Shown here: piece after piece, positions 11,342-23,323 of the stretch
How positions within the stretch are numbered: position 1 is the first letter of the stretch
Layout: the number at the start of each line of letters is the position of its first letter
Assembly: GCA_013368315.1 (NCBI GenBank)
Contig: JAACJM010000017.1
Coordinates: 186,001-250,000, forward strand
Direction: 5' to 3'
From: Tetrapyrgos nigripes
Lineage: Eukaryota > Basidiomycota > Agaricomycetes > Agaricales > Campanellaceae
Length of the DNA stretch: 64,000 nt
Notes under the pieces: model-generated
Databases searched by the model: none
Told to the model about the DNA's origin: nothing
Seen by the model: the letters and a program-made list of their open reading frames with translations, nothing else
Made by a program: the position numbers and the translations under genes

Positions 11342-13435
11342 CTAGATCTTGAAACCCCTACTCAGACCCATAACATCCGTAGGATCAACCCTTTCTTTAA
11401 TCTCCCTCAACCTTGGCAAGTTTTCACCATATATCAACTCCACCGGCGTATCTGCAAGAGCATAATTCGGGTAATGGATATCATCCGGAAGACCCTGTCC
11501 TTCCTGTATCACCACCGCATGGATTGCTTCTGACATCTCCCAAATCAACTGCTCGAAATACTCTCTATCCGCTACATCATTGTAGAAAGAAAGCGGATTG
11601 CCAGGAGTCACCGGTCGTGATGGAGAATGTGGGTACGCAGAGTCGACTGAGTGAGCAAAGTCATTGATGTAGGGCTCACAATTCATTCCGACTGTGGCAA
11701 TGGAACGTTCCTCTGCGATAGCTTTGGCCACGGCGGCGTCCACTTGGATTTTCATGGTACGCATGATTGGGACGGTGTAGTGGAGTGTGGGGATGACGTG
11801 CTGGGTGAACCTGAAAGGAAAGGAAGATAGAGTGAATTTGAGAAAGATTATAACATTGGATCAAAGACGGCCAAGTATTCACCCTGTCTGAGGAACGACT
11901 AGAAATTGGAATTCTCCCAAAGTGAAATCAGTCAGAGTTCTCGCTTTGGCGGTATTGCCTGTCAAAGGGAGGTTCAAGATTTCCTCGAACACAGCAGGGG
12001 GCTGCTCGACGGGTCCATCATAGACTACATTCGCTACTAAGGAGGGCTAGAATATGACAGTCAGAATACAGCTCCCAGTATCCAGAGTTTTGGTCTCACC
12101 CCCATGACACCGTTGTTATATGTCAGAGTAAGCACAGCTTTTGGGTCTGTATTATTGGCACTAAACTGCTCGACAGCGCTGAAGACTAGCTCTGAATCAT
12201 TCGCAGAGAACGACAGAGTCCCGCCCTTCAAGAATGAAGAATCAAACGTTTTTGTCAGTAAAGCGTAATGTGTTTCGTGACTTGATTAGGATAGGACGTA
12301 CCCAAATCCCATTCATCGGATGACTTTTAACAGTAAAGGAGGTAACAATTCCAAAATTATGATACCCTCCCTTCAAAGCGAACGATAAATCCGGTTCGGT
12401 TTCATCAGTAACTCGCACAAAGGTCCCATTGGGCAGAACCAGATCATAGGAGACCACGTTATCCAGGGCCAGTCCATATTGATCTGTAAACCAACTATAT
12501 CCACCTCCAAGAATTAAACCCCCCACTCCTGCCAGTGTTTAGAGAATTAACCGGATCAGTCTTACATCTGAAAGGACCTCGACATAAAGGAACACAATTA
12601 AGACTCACCTACTCCAGGAATGCGTCCACCGACTACAGTCAAATTCAGAGGCTCCAGTTTGGCGTACACTTGATCCCAGGTTGCTGCTGGACCAAGTGTC
12701 ACGGTCGTTGAAGGATCATTCGCAGTGATTTGATCGAACTTGACTAGAGAGATCATTACACCTGTAGTGGAACTATGCCCAACATTGCTCGTATGTCCTC
12801 CGCCTTTGACCTATTGGACTCAATCCAGAGCAAAGTTAGTCTACGTGATGCAGAAGTAGACCACTCATTTACTGACCGCAAAAGGAGACCGCACATCCTC
12901 CTGTCCGACGATTTTAAGCTGCAGGACACCGTATGAACAAACACTGCACGTAACGCCTAAGATGCCGTATAGCCTCAAACCAACTCACAATGGCACTAAC
13001 ATCCTCATTCGTAAGTGGCTCCACCGTACAAGTTGAGTTCTGAGTGCTAGTAGCTGCATAATGGAAGTTATCACTGGTATAATTTGCTGCACCTAGTCAA
13101 ACCAGTCCAAATCAGTTATAAATCTAGAAAGTATAAGAGCTCCTCTGCAACGAAAACATTGGGACTTTCATCTCCGAAAACCATTAAGATTTCCCTTTAA
13201 GAATAGGTGGGGCCTCTAATAATTCTCGTTGCAGAAGAGTCCTATAGTCTAGTTTTAACTCACCAGGAAAGAATACCAATCCAGGTAAAGTCTTGTTCAA
13301 AATTTGACAAGCTTTCGTAGCCGCAGCCGAGGGCGGGTCTTCCTGCCAAGCTTGTGCTCTGCTTGTTGCAATGAGAGAGAAGGTCAGGGAGAGTCTGAGC
13401 AGCGCCAGCCTGAGCTTAGAGTGCTTCGACATCAT
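11342..13435 (-). CDS. Secreted FAD-linked oxidase (BBE-like), copy 2, intact
   Basis: Eight exons give an uninterrupted 501-codon frame: 13264-13435, 12989-13092, 12877-12918, 12610 (boundary base 12609)-12810, 12302-12528, 12100-12225, 11883-12046 and 11342-11810. The N-terminus is a signal peptide (LRLALLRLSLTFSLIATSRA). The FAD-binding PCMH domain spans roughly residues 55-240, with FAVKGGGHTS (probable 8-alpha-histidyl FAD site) and VGGLILGGGYSWFTDQYGL. No Cys occurs at the position used for bicovalent FAD in plant BBE. The C-terminal berberine-type domain has VELIYGENLPRLREIKE and DPTDVM. Such enzymes oxidise carbohydrates, alcohols or secondary metabolites, so the substrate cannot be predicted. 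A hairpin element lies about 100 bp upstream of the ATG. Confidence 0.92.
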
Positions 13436-13531
13436 AAAGTGACGATATGTTGATGATGGAGCTGGAGGCTGGGGAAAGTTTAGTGACCATAGGGTCTCGT
13501 TTTTAATTTATGGGCTGACGCTTCGGACAAG

Positions 13532-13670
13532 CTCACACCCAGCAGTAACCAATATTCAGTGGTCGAAAGTTAATTCAGAAACTTATCGGAAGCTGAGCCG
13601 AACCAATCGGATCGCTTCCGATACTTAAGTCTCCGAACTAACTTTCGACCACTGAATATTGCTGGGTGTG
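13532..13670. mobile_element. 139-bp palindromic hairpin element upstream of oxidase copy 2
   Basis: The two arms of about 57 bp (cacacccagca...cggaagc and its reverse complement) nearly close on each other around a loop of about 20 nt. The mismatches are an extra gtaacc in the left arm and a taag in the right. Copy 1 has the empty site (cggataagacattc at about 11094-11107). The filled site has aag on each side (13529-13531 and 13671-13673), consistent with a 3-bp target duplication. There is no coding capacity, and the superfamily is not assigned. Confidence 0.85.
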
Positions 13671-13779
13671 AAGACATTCAGAACTTCTGTCAGCTATACA
13701 GAATGATCCCACCCCTTCAAAAAACCTGAGATAGACGTCACCAGGTATGCCTTTTACTTAAGCGGCAAAAGTTCTGCGT

Positions 13780-14330
13780 CTCGGGAAAGGGCACTGGGGT
13801 CTGGACGAGGGTGAGGTACATCAAGATTCAACTGAGAAGTTTCTCTTGTAGAAATGACGTAGTCTTGTTGAAAAGACGGTGCTGGGAGCGAGGACGTCAA
13901 TCGGGACAGACGAGAGAGCAAGATTGCAAAGTTTCGACATCGCTTTGCAGTATCAAGTCGACGATGTGTTCCTCTATAAAGCTCTTTATGAAGGCTGGGA
14001 CCGGCAGACATAGTGGTGAAAGGCAAGAACGTCAATATCAGGTATCGTTCTCACGGTGCTGTAGGCAGATGAACTAATCATGCTCAGACCGGTACCGTCG
14101 TCAATAGCATTAATATTGTCTGGGTCCTAAATCAAGTAGCAGTCCTTCCTCTGAGCGAGAATTACAGAGATGCTCATATACCCAATCCCTTTACGCTAGT
14201 ACAAGCAAGTGCAGTATATACTTGCTCGGAGGCCAAGGCACCATAACAGACACACGAAAGATACACTAATTCCCCGTCCTCTCTCCTCGCAGAGATACTG
14301 CAGAGCAGCTCTAGGCTTGGTACTACGCAA
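13780..14330. other. Intergenic, no supported gene
   Basis: This lies between the upstream flank of oxidase copy 2 and the 3' end of NUP84. A 93-codon minus frame (13754-14035) has no recognisable motif. It probably includes the NUP84 3' UTR. Confidence 0.5.
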
Positions 14331-17300
14331 TCAACTTGCAGCCGTGGCCGTAGCTGTCGCCGTCAGTATAGTCGCTCTAAAAGGGTCCGATCCACCATTC
14401 TCAAGCACACCTAAAAATCCTTGACGAACAGCTTCCAGATAATCACCGAGTCGTCTACCACTCTGGTTGTTGAAGTCCTCATATAACTTGTACCTCGAGT
14501 CGGCGACAATGTTGGAAAGTTTGAGTGCGAGGTTGAGGTTGCTGATATGGGTGGACGAGTCAGTTACAGTGAATTGAAAAGCGGTTGAATAAGTGGATGG
14601 ACTCACTCGGGGAAGTGGTGTCGGGAATTAAAGAGTGTAAAGTGTAGCCTAATGATCAGCTCTGGAACGTAGATTTGGCGAATACGAATCAAAGCCCGTC
14701 GGCGAGCATCCACTGTACAACATAAACAAAAGACCCATATGTTGATCAGCATTCCCCTGTCAGACGGCCGTAGAACTAATAAAACACATACCACCCGCAG
14801 TCTCAACATCACTGACCAACCATTCCGAAGTCAACAGTTTTGTTATCAGTTCCCGAGCTTGATCTATGAGGAGCTACACCGGGCAGAGCATGAGTTGCTA
14901 CTGGCTGAACACTAGATGACAGCTCAAAACGACATACCTTATAATCGGCCAACCAAGAATTCCTCGTCTCTCTGTTCATTTTTGGTACCTCCAGCGCCTG
15001 ACATTCCGTAACCCTCTCGAGATTCTCCCAGATATTGAAGAACTGCCTATAATGCAAGTACTCCGTTGCTTGCTCCTCGGGTTCTGCGATTGAAGATATC
15101 TCCACGGGTAATAAAGATAGCAGTTTCTGAGCCAGTTGGATTCGGCCGGAAGCTGTGCCCCAATAAGTGGGTCAAGAAGATAGATAGAGAGACCACCGCT
15201 CACCAAGGAAGTAACGCAATATGTGGTTAGCCTGTTCCAAAGCCCTGTCGTAAGTGGTTTCTGAAAAGATTGTCCATTCGATTGACCGTAATAAGAACGT
15301 TTCAGGGTCAGGAGGAGGAGGCTGTAATCCAATAACAGATGGTAATGGGCCTTTCAATGGAGGAAGAATCTATTGTCAAGTCCAACGTGTCGTTTTTGGT
15401 TTGGAGTCAGTTCGTATTATCGGAAAATAATGGAAGAATAGAACAGGTGTAGAATGACATAACACAACACACCTCGAACGCTTTGTTCATAGACATCTCC
15501 GCCGTAGCTGTAGCAACACTATCTTGATCCAATCCGTGGTCTCTTGCCCGAGTCAGAGCCAATCGGCGTTCTCCAGGGTCCGAAGCCAATTCCAAAGACA
15601 CTAAGAATTCCGCATAGCGGTTGATTGCGTTTTCTCCTAAAGCACCAGCGTACATTGCGATAAGGTCACGTTGACCAGCGGCCTGGAGTAAAGTGAAAAC
15701 ACATAGGTGAGGTTAGAAGAAAATTAGAATTGAGACATCCCAAGAGAAAGAACATTAGAAGGGGAAAACGGGAAGGGAGAAGCTTACCTCTAATACTTGA
15801 AGATAGTGCTCTAGGATGATGACGGCCGAATTTGGCGGGACGGGTATGTCAATCATTTTGAGGTAGAGACACAAATGAGCGAAGAATCGGCACATTGGGG
15901 CATATCTGGAAATATTCGTTCATCAGCAAAGGACATAGGTGAAGAAGCAAGACCAAAAACATACTCATAAGCCACAACGTCATAAGAGCCATTCTGTAAC
16001 CCATTTGCAAAGATATCCAGAAGATAGCTTGACCTATCCAGGATGATATTCAGTTGGGAGAAATGGAAGGGATGATCCGCTGCCGGACTGTCGTACACAT
16101 TTGTTAGCTTCACAGTGTTTTTGAGAAAAGAAAGTTGAGAGGTAAACCCACCCATCTTCAACATGAACGCTCTTGAGCCCATCCAAAGCTTGGTGCACTT
16201 CCTTCTCCCATTGCTCCTCCTCATCTTCCACTGTTTCTTGAGAAACAGATCTCACGCCTTTCTCAACAGCAGCTAGGCCACCTTCCCAAAAGCTACCACC
16301 AAGGCGCAAAAGCTCCATCATCTCCTTCTCTTCGCACATGATACTGACTTGTGCCCATAAGTGGTCTTCCCAAGTTCGACATGCTGACTTGAGAATTAGC
16401 GATGTTTGAGGTGACGGTGCCAATGCAGCATATAAGACTCGGTCGTAATCTGGTAAAGCTGGCTAAATGGAAAAATGTTACAAATCGATATGTCGCGAAG
16501 ATAGTGTACACACGTTGAGAGCAGCTCTAGTACACGACGATTTCCAGAGTTTTCGATTGCGGTTGCCTGACCACATATCTGCGTCTTCTTCATCTTCGAA
16601 ATCGTTTTCATTGGCTATGTTTCAGATAAGTCAGAGAGTCAATAATCTAGTGCAAAGTGATCACATACATATGGCTTTCCAATGGAAAAAGAGAGAGCCT
16701 CGGATGCTGACCGCCCTCCATGGTTGATGTGCCCTTCTACAAAGCTCAATGGCTTCGTCTAGCCTACCAGCCCGTACCATGCCATACAAGGCTTGTGCAA
16801 GGTTTTTTTCATAGCTCTAGCCATCCGTCAGCTCTGAAAAGGCACTGGCAAAAAGTATTTCACTCACTGCATCATCAGCAGCCAAACTCCTACCGTCTTC
16901 CCTGTTGACAGCATCAGGGTCCATCTCCTTCACCAAGCCATCTCTGCTACCAGCTCCTGTACGCAGCGCTTGCATGACACTATGCTTTGTGAACTTCCAA
17001 TACCCTGTAGTGGCCTCTGGATGTGAAGGTGCAGGTGCGGTTTCTTGTAGCCATTCACGGATAACGACGAGTTCGGTAAGAAGAGGCGAGGCACCCATAA
17101 TAGCTTGGGCAATGGTAGAAGTTGGGGTATATGGATTTTGCTGAAGTAAATCTCGAGGGGAATTGAGTACGGATTGCTCAGTCTTCCTTGCTCTGTCTTG
17201 TAACGTGTTCGTTCTCAGTTTGCACACAATACACATAGAATGAAAGACTAACGGCATAACTGCTTGCAAAAGTGCCCAAGTGTTTTCTTCCAAGCGCATT

Positions 17301-17531
17301 AACTCGAGTTCATCAGAGTATTCACCGGTCTCTTCGTATGCTAGTATTCTGTGAATACCATGAGTTTCAAATCCTAAAGTCGAAGGGGTCGATAACTCAC
17401 TGGTCTCGGCATATTTTTCGCATCCGCGGTGCAAAGCCTTGCTCTGGGTCAAAGAGAGCTTCAAGGTCATCTTTATTGGACTGTGCTACAGAGAGAACTT
17501 CGGCGTAGGGTTCATAGAGTGCCTCTGCCAT
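14331..17531 (-). CDS. NUP84: Nucleoporin Nup84/Nup107
   Basis: This is a scaffold component of the Y-shaped (Nup84/Nup107-160) nuclear pore complex. The gene starts at MAEALYEPYAEV and is split by many short introns, the first joining CRDQ to ILAYEETGEY. The strongest signature lies in the second exon block (about 16817-17470): PEATTGYWKFTKHSVMQ, then a conserved block ending MDPDAVNREDG and SLAADDAV, all characteristic of this family. Further blocks run through the alpha-helical solenoid. The C-terminal exon has KLYEDFNNQSGRRLGDYL and ends with the conserved LENGGSDPF. All blocks share one strand and order with no stop forced by splicing that I could see, but I did not resolve every exon. 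The gene is divergent to the Topors-like gene, with 270 bp between the start codons. Confidence 0.88.
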
Positions 17532-17801
17532 TGCTTCGCGTTATTGAGGCCAGTTTTGCCTGGAAATTGTTCAGTAACTGCTAGCACTTTCTGCCAAGTT
17601 ACACACCACCAAAGTTTTCAAAGCAAAGCCTTTAAAATTACACAGCAGTGCTTTAGACCCAGGAATTTGAGTAATTTGTCGTAAAAGGATGGAGCAGAGA
17701 GCAAGAGCAAAAGGCTTGAGCCCAACGCGATCGTGACATGCGTGACCAGACGTGGTTTGGTGTGAGTCTGTGACTCCGTGACTCCGTGACAAAATCGATA
17801 T

Positions 17802-20800
17802 ATGACTGACTCTCCTTCGCGCTCCCCAAGTCCTCCTGCAAAGCGACCTAAGCTCGAAGCTGCTGAAGACGACCCAGAAAAACTGGAAAAAGAGAAGGAT
17901 GCGAGCGAAGAAATACCAGAAGATTTGGAGGAAAACAATTGCAGTATATGTTTGCAACCTATGCGAGACAGAACACTGCTGCCAGTCTGTTCGCATGAAT
18001 TCTGTTTCGAATGTCTCTTGATATGGTCTGGTACGTGAAACTTTACTAACACTGATATCTCACTAACAATCGCACAGAGAAATCGCGACGTTGTCCTTTG
18101 TGTACTCAGGTGAGGTATCTACCTCATTTTTTGCATCGTGCTAACATAGAAATCTGGCATAGAACATGGGTGAACATGTCATTCACCACATAAGGGGTCG
18201 CTACGACTATCAGAAACACTATCTACCTCCTTTACGATCAAAGTCGCCTCAAATGCTGCCAATGGCGAGGACGAGAGCACCTACAATCCATAGGAGAATA
18301 CCTAGAGAAATCCGGGAACGCAGTAGAAGAGAGAGACGAGAACGGGAAGAAGCCGACAGACTTGACCGTGCCATTGAGAGTGTGTCAACTCTTTCTTTTT
18401 CATTTTTCAAGATCTTTCAACTGATTCCTTTTTTGACAGGGAGGAAATGGATCTATAGACACGATTTATATGCCAAGGTTCGTGAGTGACCCGTCTTGAT
18501 ATGCGCTCAATAATATTTCAATCTTCTTCCAGGCATATTCTGACGAGACTTGTAGCATGTCCCATCCAATTCGTATACTCGTTATCGTCCATGTCCAACC
18601 CCAGGGCAATTTAGCTCATCGCAAGATCTCATCTCACGGGCGACGAGCTTCCTTCGTCGGGAACTCCGTGTATGGCCAGATCTGGACGTTGAGGTATGTT
18701 TTCTGACGTGCAGACTTTAAAACAGCTGACATGTTTTTTCTCGATCAGTTCTTGACCACCTTCACAATCTCGTTGATGAAGTCCATTGACATTCGCTCCG
18801 AGTCCGCCGTCAAGCTACTGGCAGAATTCCTAGACATAGATGAGCCTTATGTTGAGGGCAGAAGACACCGGAACGCTGAGCATTTTGCTCATGGTGAGTT
18901 ACTTCATGTATTCGCGTTGTATTCGCGTTTTGGGCATTCCTCATTCACAGTTTTTTTACAGAGGTGTACTCTTATCTGCGATCGCCATTCAAAGACCTGT
19001 TCGTTTATGACACCATAATCCAGGTAAGATAATCATTTAGGAATCTTATTTTGTGGGCTTCTCGCTCATGTGCATTTATCTTACATTCCTTTAACAGTAT
19101 GATGCACCTTTAGACGAGCCTTCCAGCAGCTCTAGTTTCCGTGACAGCTCCCGACGATGGCAGCCTCGCTCAAGCCATGACCATTCCCGTTCTTCACACA
19201 GTCACAGTCGCAGCCGGTCACCTTCACTTGCAAGACCACGAGGTCATCGCAATCATAGACCCAAATCCAGGTCTCGTTCCATAGGCCTCTCATGGTCACC
19301 ATCCGGTCGCAGCTATCCCAATGCCGCGGAACGAGAGAGGCATTTATCTCGGGATTATTCTCCCAGACACGGTCGGTCTGGTCGGTCTACTCGGAGACGT
19401 AGTCCAAGCTACTACAGCCGTAGTCGCAGTCGCAGTCGCAGTCTTCCTGGTGATGAGGATGCGGAATTACCTTCCTATCATAATTCTCGTGGCGATGTTG
19501 GGAGCGGAAGCGGTGATAAATCAAGACCAAGTCGTTCTGGGATGATCGACCAGCATTCAGATTTAATCGTAGGATCTGGTGGACAGGATTTACACGGCAA
19601 TAATTATGAAGTGCAAAGTGCTGATGGTGATGATCATGATCTTGGTGGCGTGTCATTGTTAGACTTTGGAGAAGTGTCTCTGAAAGGCAAAGACAAAGGG
19701 AAAGGGAAAGTTAGGGCATCTGCTCTCATTATGGATCCCAAGTCCGAGTCCGACACACAAGGATCTGTCCCAACAGGTGAGCATTTTCATTTACAGAGAT
19801 GGCAACCCGTACTGACCGACCTGCCAACCTACTACTTCGCTTACGTTGTAGCTACAACCTCCTCCACCACCACCACCACCGGATCCATCGGCCAGAAGAG
19901 ATCACTGCCTCCCCGCATGCGTAATCTCCAAGAGTCTGTCCAGGCACATCTTGCGTCCGATATGTCCAAGAGTCAGCCGAAGCGATCTTCTAGGACGACA
20001 TTGACATCGTCTCAACCGTCTAAATCCGCACCCTCGTCGTCAATAACCAAAGCAGAGTCTGCAAGTCTGAACTCAAGTCTCTCCACGAAACCGTCATTAT
20101 TATCTCGCTTGTCGAACAGGCCAGCCTACACAATGGCAGAAGATCATCTTCAGGGAGTTGGTCCACCCCACACTGCGTCAGGCTCACACGGTATCGGTCT
20201 GTCAAAACACCATGATGTCAATGACGTTGAAATGTCGCCAGCCAATAATTTCAACTCCATAGCACCAGGGCCTAGGCCCTCTACAGACCCAGCAACACCC
20301 CAGTCTTCGTCGATGCCTCATGCTGCCGCGCGCCAATCACTCCTGGCTCGTCTGACCAAAGAGAAAGACCAACTCCGAAATGACCGCTCGGCCACGGACG
20401 GGAATCCTTTCGAACCCTCAACCAACATATCCATCCACAACTCTTCCTCCTTCCATACAGACCCAGAAGCCCATGACGATGCGCAGCGTACCGCTACCAC
20501 TACCAGTAACGGTGATGATGATGATGATGATATGGACATGCGGGTACAAAAACATTCTTCTTCGACATGCCACATGGGTGCTTCGGCTTCTTTTTCATCC
20601 ACGCCGTCCAAACAGATCCCTATTCAAATTCATTCCAATGATAATGGTCATGGTGGTAACAACCTCACTTCACGCTCTCCCGTCCAAACCGTGTCGGATT
20701 TCGCCGTCGAGTCCCATCATCCCCAGTACACGACGTCTTTGCGGGACCATTTACTGAATAAACTGGAAGAGAGACGGAGAGTGACGGATTTTCACACTAC

Positions 20801-21071
20801 GGAGTCGAACCTGAACCTGGATAGAGAAAACCGAAACGATAATGACTTCCTTGACGATGGAGGTGACAGCGTTTACGATTCTTTCACGGGCTTGTCGGAG
20901 AGTAATACTGGTGACCCTGCAGCTGGCATTAATAACGCTGATAGTATGTCTATCACTACGGGGACCAGTGCGATTCCGTTAGATACAATAGAGACACGAT
21001 TACGACTCCGTGCTCAGTTAAAAGCTCGGCTAGCGACTGAGAAACGGTACTCCGCCCAGCTGTCGTCGTAG
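17802..21071 (+). CDS. Topors-like RING/RS-rich E3 ligase
   Basis: This is probably a nuclear E3 ubiquitin/SUMO ligase of the TOPORS type. Exon 1 contains the first half of a C3HC4 RING (CSICLQPM...CSHEFCFECLLIWS). The RING closes across the first intron with CPLC. Next come HIRGRYDYQKHYLPPL, an Arg-rich helix, and RRKWIYRHDLYAKHV...YTRYRPCPTP, the conserved Topors block. FLRRELRVWPDLDVE and the helix SIDIRSESAVKLLAEFLD follow. From about 19100 an RS/SR-rich domain (SRSRSRSRS) begins, and the last 500 residues are low-complexity Ser/Thr/Asp. The splice sites join cleanly, for example LYAK to HVPSNS. The predicted length is about 940 aa. A possible intron at about 19778-19850 is in frame either way. 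Confidence 0.87.
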
Positions 21072-21691
21072 TAATATATGTAGAACAGTGACTCACTTCA
21101 ATGAATTGGATTGACGTCGGATTGCAGAGAACGAGATGTATTATTATGAGGAATACTATAGTGTGATACAGTAAGTAAAGGCAAAGGATAGTCTGGGCTG
21201 CACTACTACTTTTTTCTATGTAGTGTGTAGGTAGGGGCCGATGTAAGTATGTATAGACGAAGAGGCTACATTATGTTGATGCTATAATAGTTTATGGGTT
21301 GGGAAGTGAGTCTGGCTATACGTACTCAGATATGCTAAAGAAAACAGTAGATAAGAGTAGACGCTATCAGAGATACACATACAACAAGGAAGATGGCGTT
21401 ATTCAACAAGACCCAGACTCGTATAGACCAGACAAAGGAGGCAAATTTGCACAAGTCCACAGAGAAAAACAGAGTCGAAAATTAAGATAAATGACAGGGA
21501 TTAATAGGGAGTGACAGTGTAAGAGACGAGACGCTCAGAAATTATAGGAATAGATAAAGAAAGGCAAACTGAGCATTTAATGAACAAAAGTCGAAAGCTC
21601 GTTGAAGACGTTAAAGTCCGTTAAAAAGCGTTATAAAAATCATCGCTGTGAGGACAAATTTGTGAGACGAAGATCGAAAAGATTGCCATGG
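21072..21691. other. Convergent intergenic region
   Basis: This is the tail-to-tail gap between the Topors-like and homeodomain genes, presumably both 3' UTRs. Short frames (for example plus 21299-21490) have no motif. No repeat is evident. Confidence 0.6.
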
Positions 21692-23323
21692 TCAGGGGGG
21701 TCCTCTAGTATCTGTAGAACGAGACGAACGTGGAGGCGTCTGAGACGACCTCGGAGGCGTGATAGCAGAACGAACGGGATCAAAACGAGCCCTTCGTGAG
21801 GATCCAGTTGGGTCTGCCGAAGATTCGTCAAGGTCGCGTATAGGGGGCAAGCCTCGAGTAGTGGTTGGTGAGGTAGACAGGCTACGGTCGGAACCGGAAA
21901 GAGACCAAGTTCCGGAACCAGGATTGAAAGCAGAACTATCCCATTGAGGTTGGGGCTGCAGTGCAAATGGAGGAGGAAGATTGCCCACCGGAGGATTCTC
22001 AACACGAGGCAGAATAACTGATTCGTAAGAGGGCTCTGTATAAGGATAAGGTGGCGCCATGTTGGCGGGCGCTGATCGAATAGAAGGGGTGCGTTGGCCA
22101 GGGGGAGGGAAAGCTAAGGGTGGCAAAGTAAGTGACGGGTCGCGATATGGTAGTCGTGATTGTGATGTAGAAGGCCGAGGTACCCGTTGAGGGCTCGGTG
22201 TACGAGCAAAAGGAGGTCTGCTGGAGTATGGGCGCGAAGTGACAGGTGAAATTTCAGGCGAGATCCTTTCCATCGATAAGGGAGGCGGAAGTGGACGAGC
22301 AGAAGAACCGAATCCAGGGACTCCAGGGCCCAGCAACACCGGCGAAGATACAGGTGGACTGCCAGGATGGGCAGTGGCAGGAGCATAGCGGTGATATCTG
22401 TCATCAAACTGCGGTTCTGGGAATACCCTAGGATCTACTGGCGGTGGTCCAGTGTACAATGGCGGTCGGTCTGCATCTGGTGCATTTGTGAATGGCCCGT
22501 ACTGTGGAGGACGTTGTACTGGAGCCTCATTCTGCGCACGCGGGCGTCGAGCTTTTTGGCGCTGGTTCTGAGATAGGTGGTGTTAGATGAATTTACGACT
22601 GTACATGTCAGCCACACTCACTTGAAACCATATCTGAATCCGCCAAACAAGGAGTCAGAATACGCCGCTGGGGAAGGGTATGATATCACTCACTTGTACT
22701 TTACGCGCGCTTAGCCCGATAGCACGACCAACCTCTTCCCGCATAGCCGTAGTAGGAAAGCGAGACTGGAGACCTGTGATAAGCCTTTGTTAATGAGAGA
22801 GTAAGATGATTAGACATACTTGAGCAAGTAGAGCATGTAGAACAGCGGACTGGTGCGGTGTGGTAAGGGTACGAGTTCTCTTCTTCTTCGGGGCTTGCAC
22901 AGGCGCCGAAGACATTTCAGACTGCTGGCTCCGCTCTGCCTCTTCTGTATCTGCTAGCCCACCCTCTGACGAAGGACTTCTAGATCGATCACTAGGCACT
23001 TTGATAGAGTCGCGACGAATTCGTTTTGCCATGGGTTGTTCTTCGGGGGAATCTTCTCTGGGACGTGTACGGGAGGGGCGGGATGGACCGGCAGCGGTTT
23101 CAATATGCGGGGACGTAGAGGAATGGACAAATGAATGGAATTGAGGTGAACGAATAACGCGTTCTCCGGTCTGCGGAGGTGGGGAGTTGTCGTGTGTCTG
23201 GTGTCGTGAAATAGTAGGTGCAGTGGCAGCGCCCTCGAACAGTGTTGGTGTTGGTGTTGGTGTTGTAGACGGCTTCGTAGACGGAATAGCAGTAGTTAGA
23301 GAAGGCGAAGGGGATTTAGACAT
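21692..23323 (-). CDS. Homeodomain transcription factor
   Basis: This is a DNA-binding factor expected in the nucleus. The N-terminal 140 residues are Ser/Pro/Thr-rich with basic patches (AKRIRR). The homeodomain begins KKKRTRTLTTPHQSAVLHAL and crosses an intron into SRFPTTAMREEVGRAIGLS. Recognition helix 3 reads RKVQ-IWFQ-NQRQKARR, carrying the invariant W, F, N and R. IWFQ is encoded alone by a 12-nt exon (22622-22633) between two introns, and the NQRQKARR exon opens the long last exon. The C-terminal 280 residues are Pro/Ser-rich and disordered. Neighbouring genes are not those usually found at basidiomycete HD mating-type loci (no HD1/HD2 pair, no MIP), so a non-mating developmental regulator is more likely. 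That is an inference. Confidence 0.87.

Larger units (their letters stand above)
11219..13779. repeat. Tandem duplication, unit B
   Basis: This is the second unit of the head-to-tail duplication and aligns with 8434-11214. Differences are small except for the absent MITE, a hairpin insertion at 13532-13670 and a replaced stretch at roughly 11297-11335 downstream of the gene. Confidence 0.9.

Noticed and set aside
13754..14035. 93-codon minus frame between the oxidase and NUP84
   Set aside because: No recognisable motif, partly overlaps the duplicated flank, and the other unit does not keep it.
21692..23323. Homeodomain gene as part of a mating-type A locus
   Set aside because: There is no paired HD1/HD2 gene and no MIP neighbour; the flanking genes are Topors-like and unknown, so a mating role is not supported.
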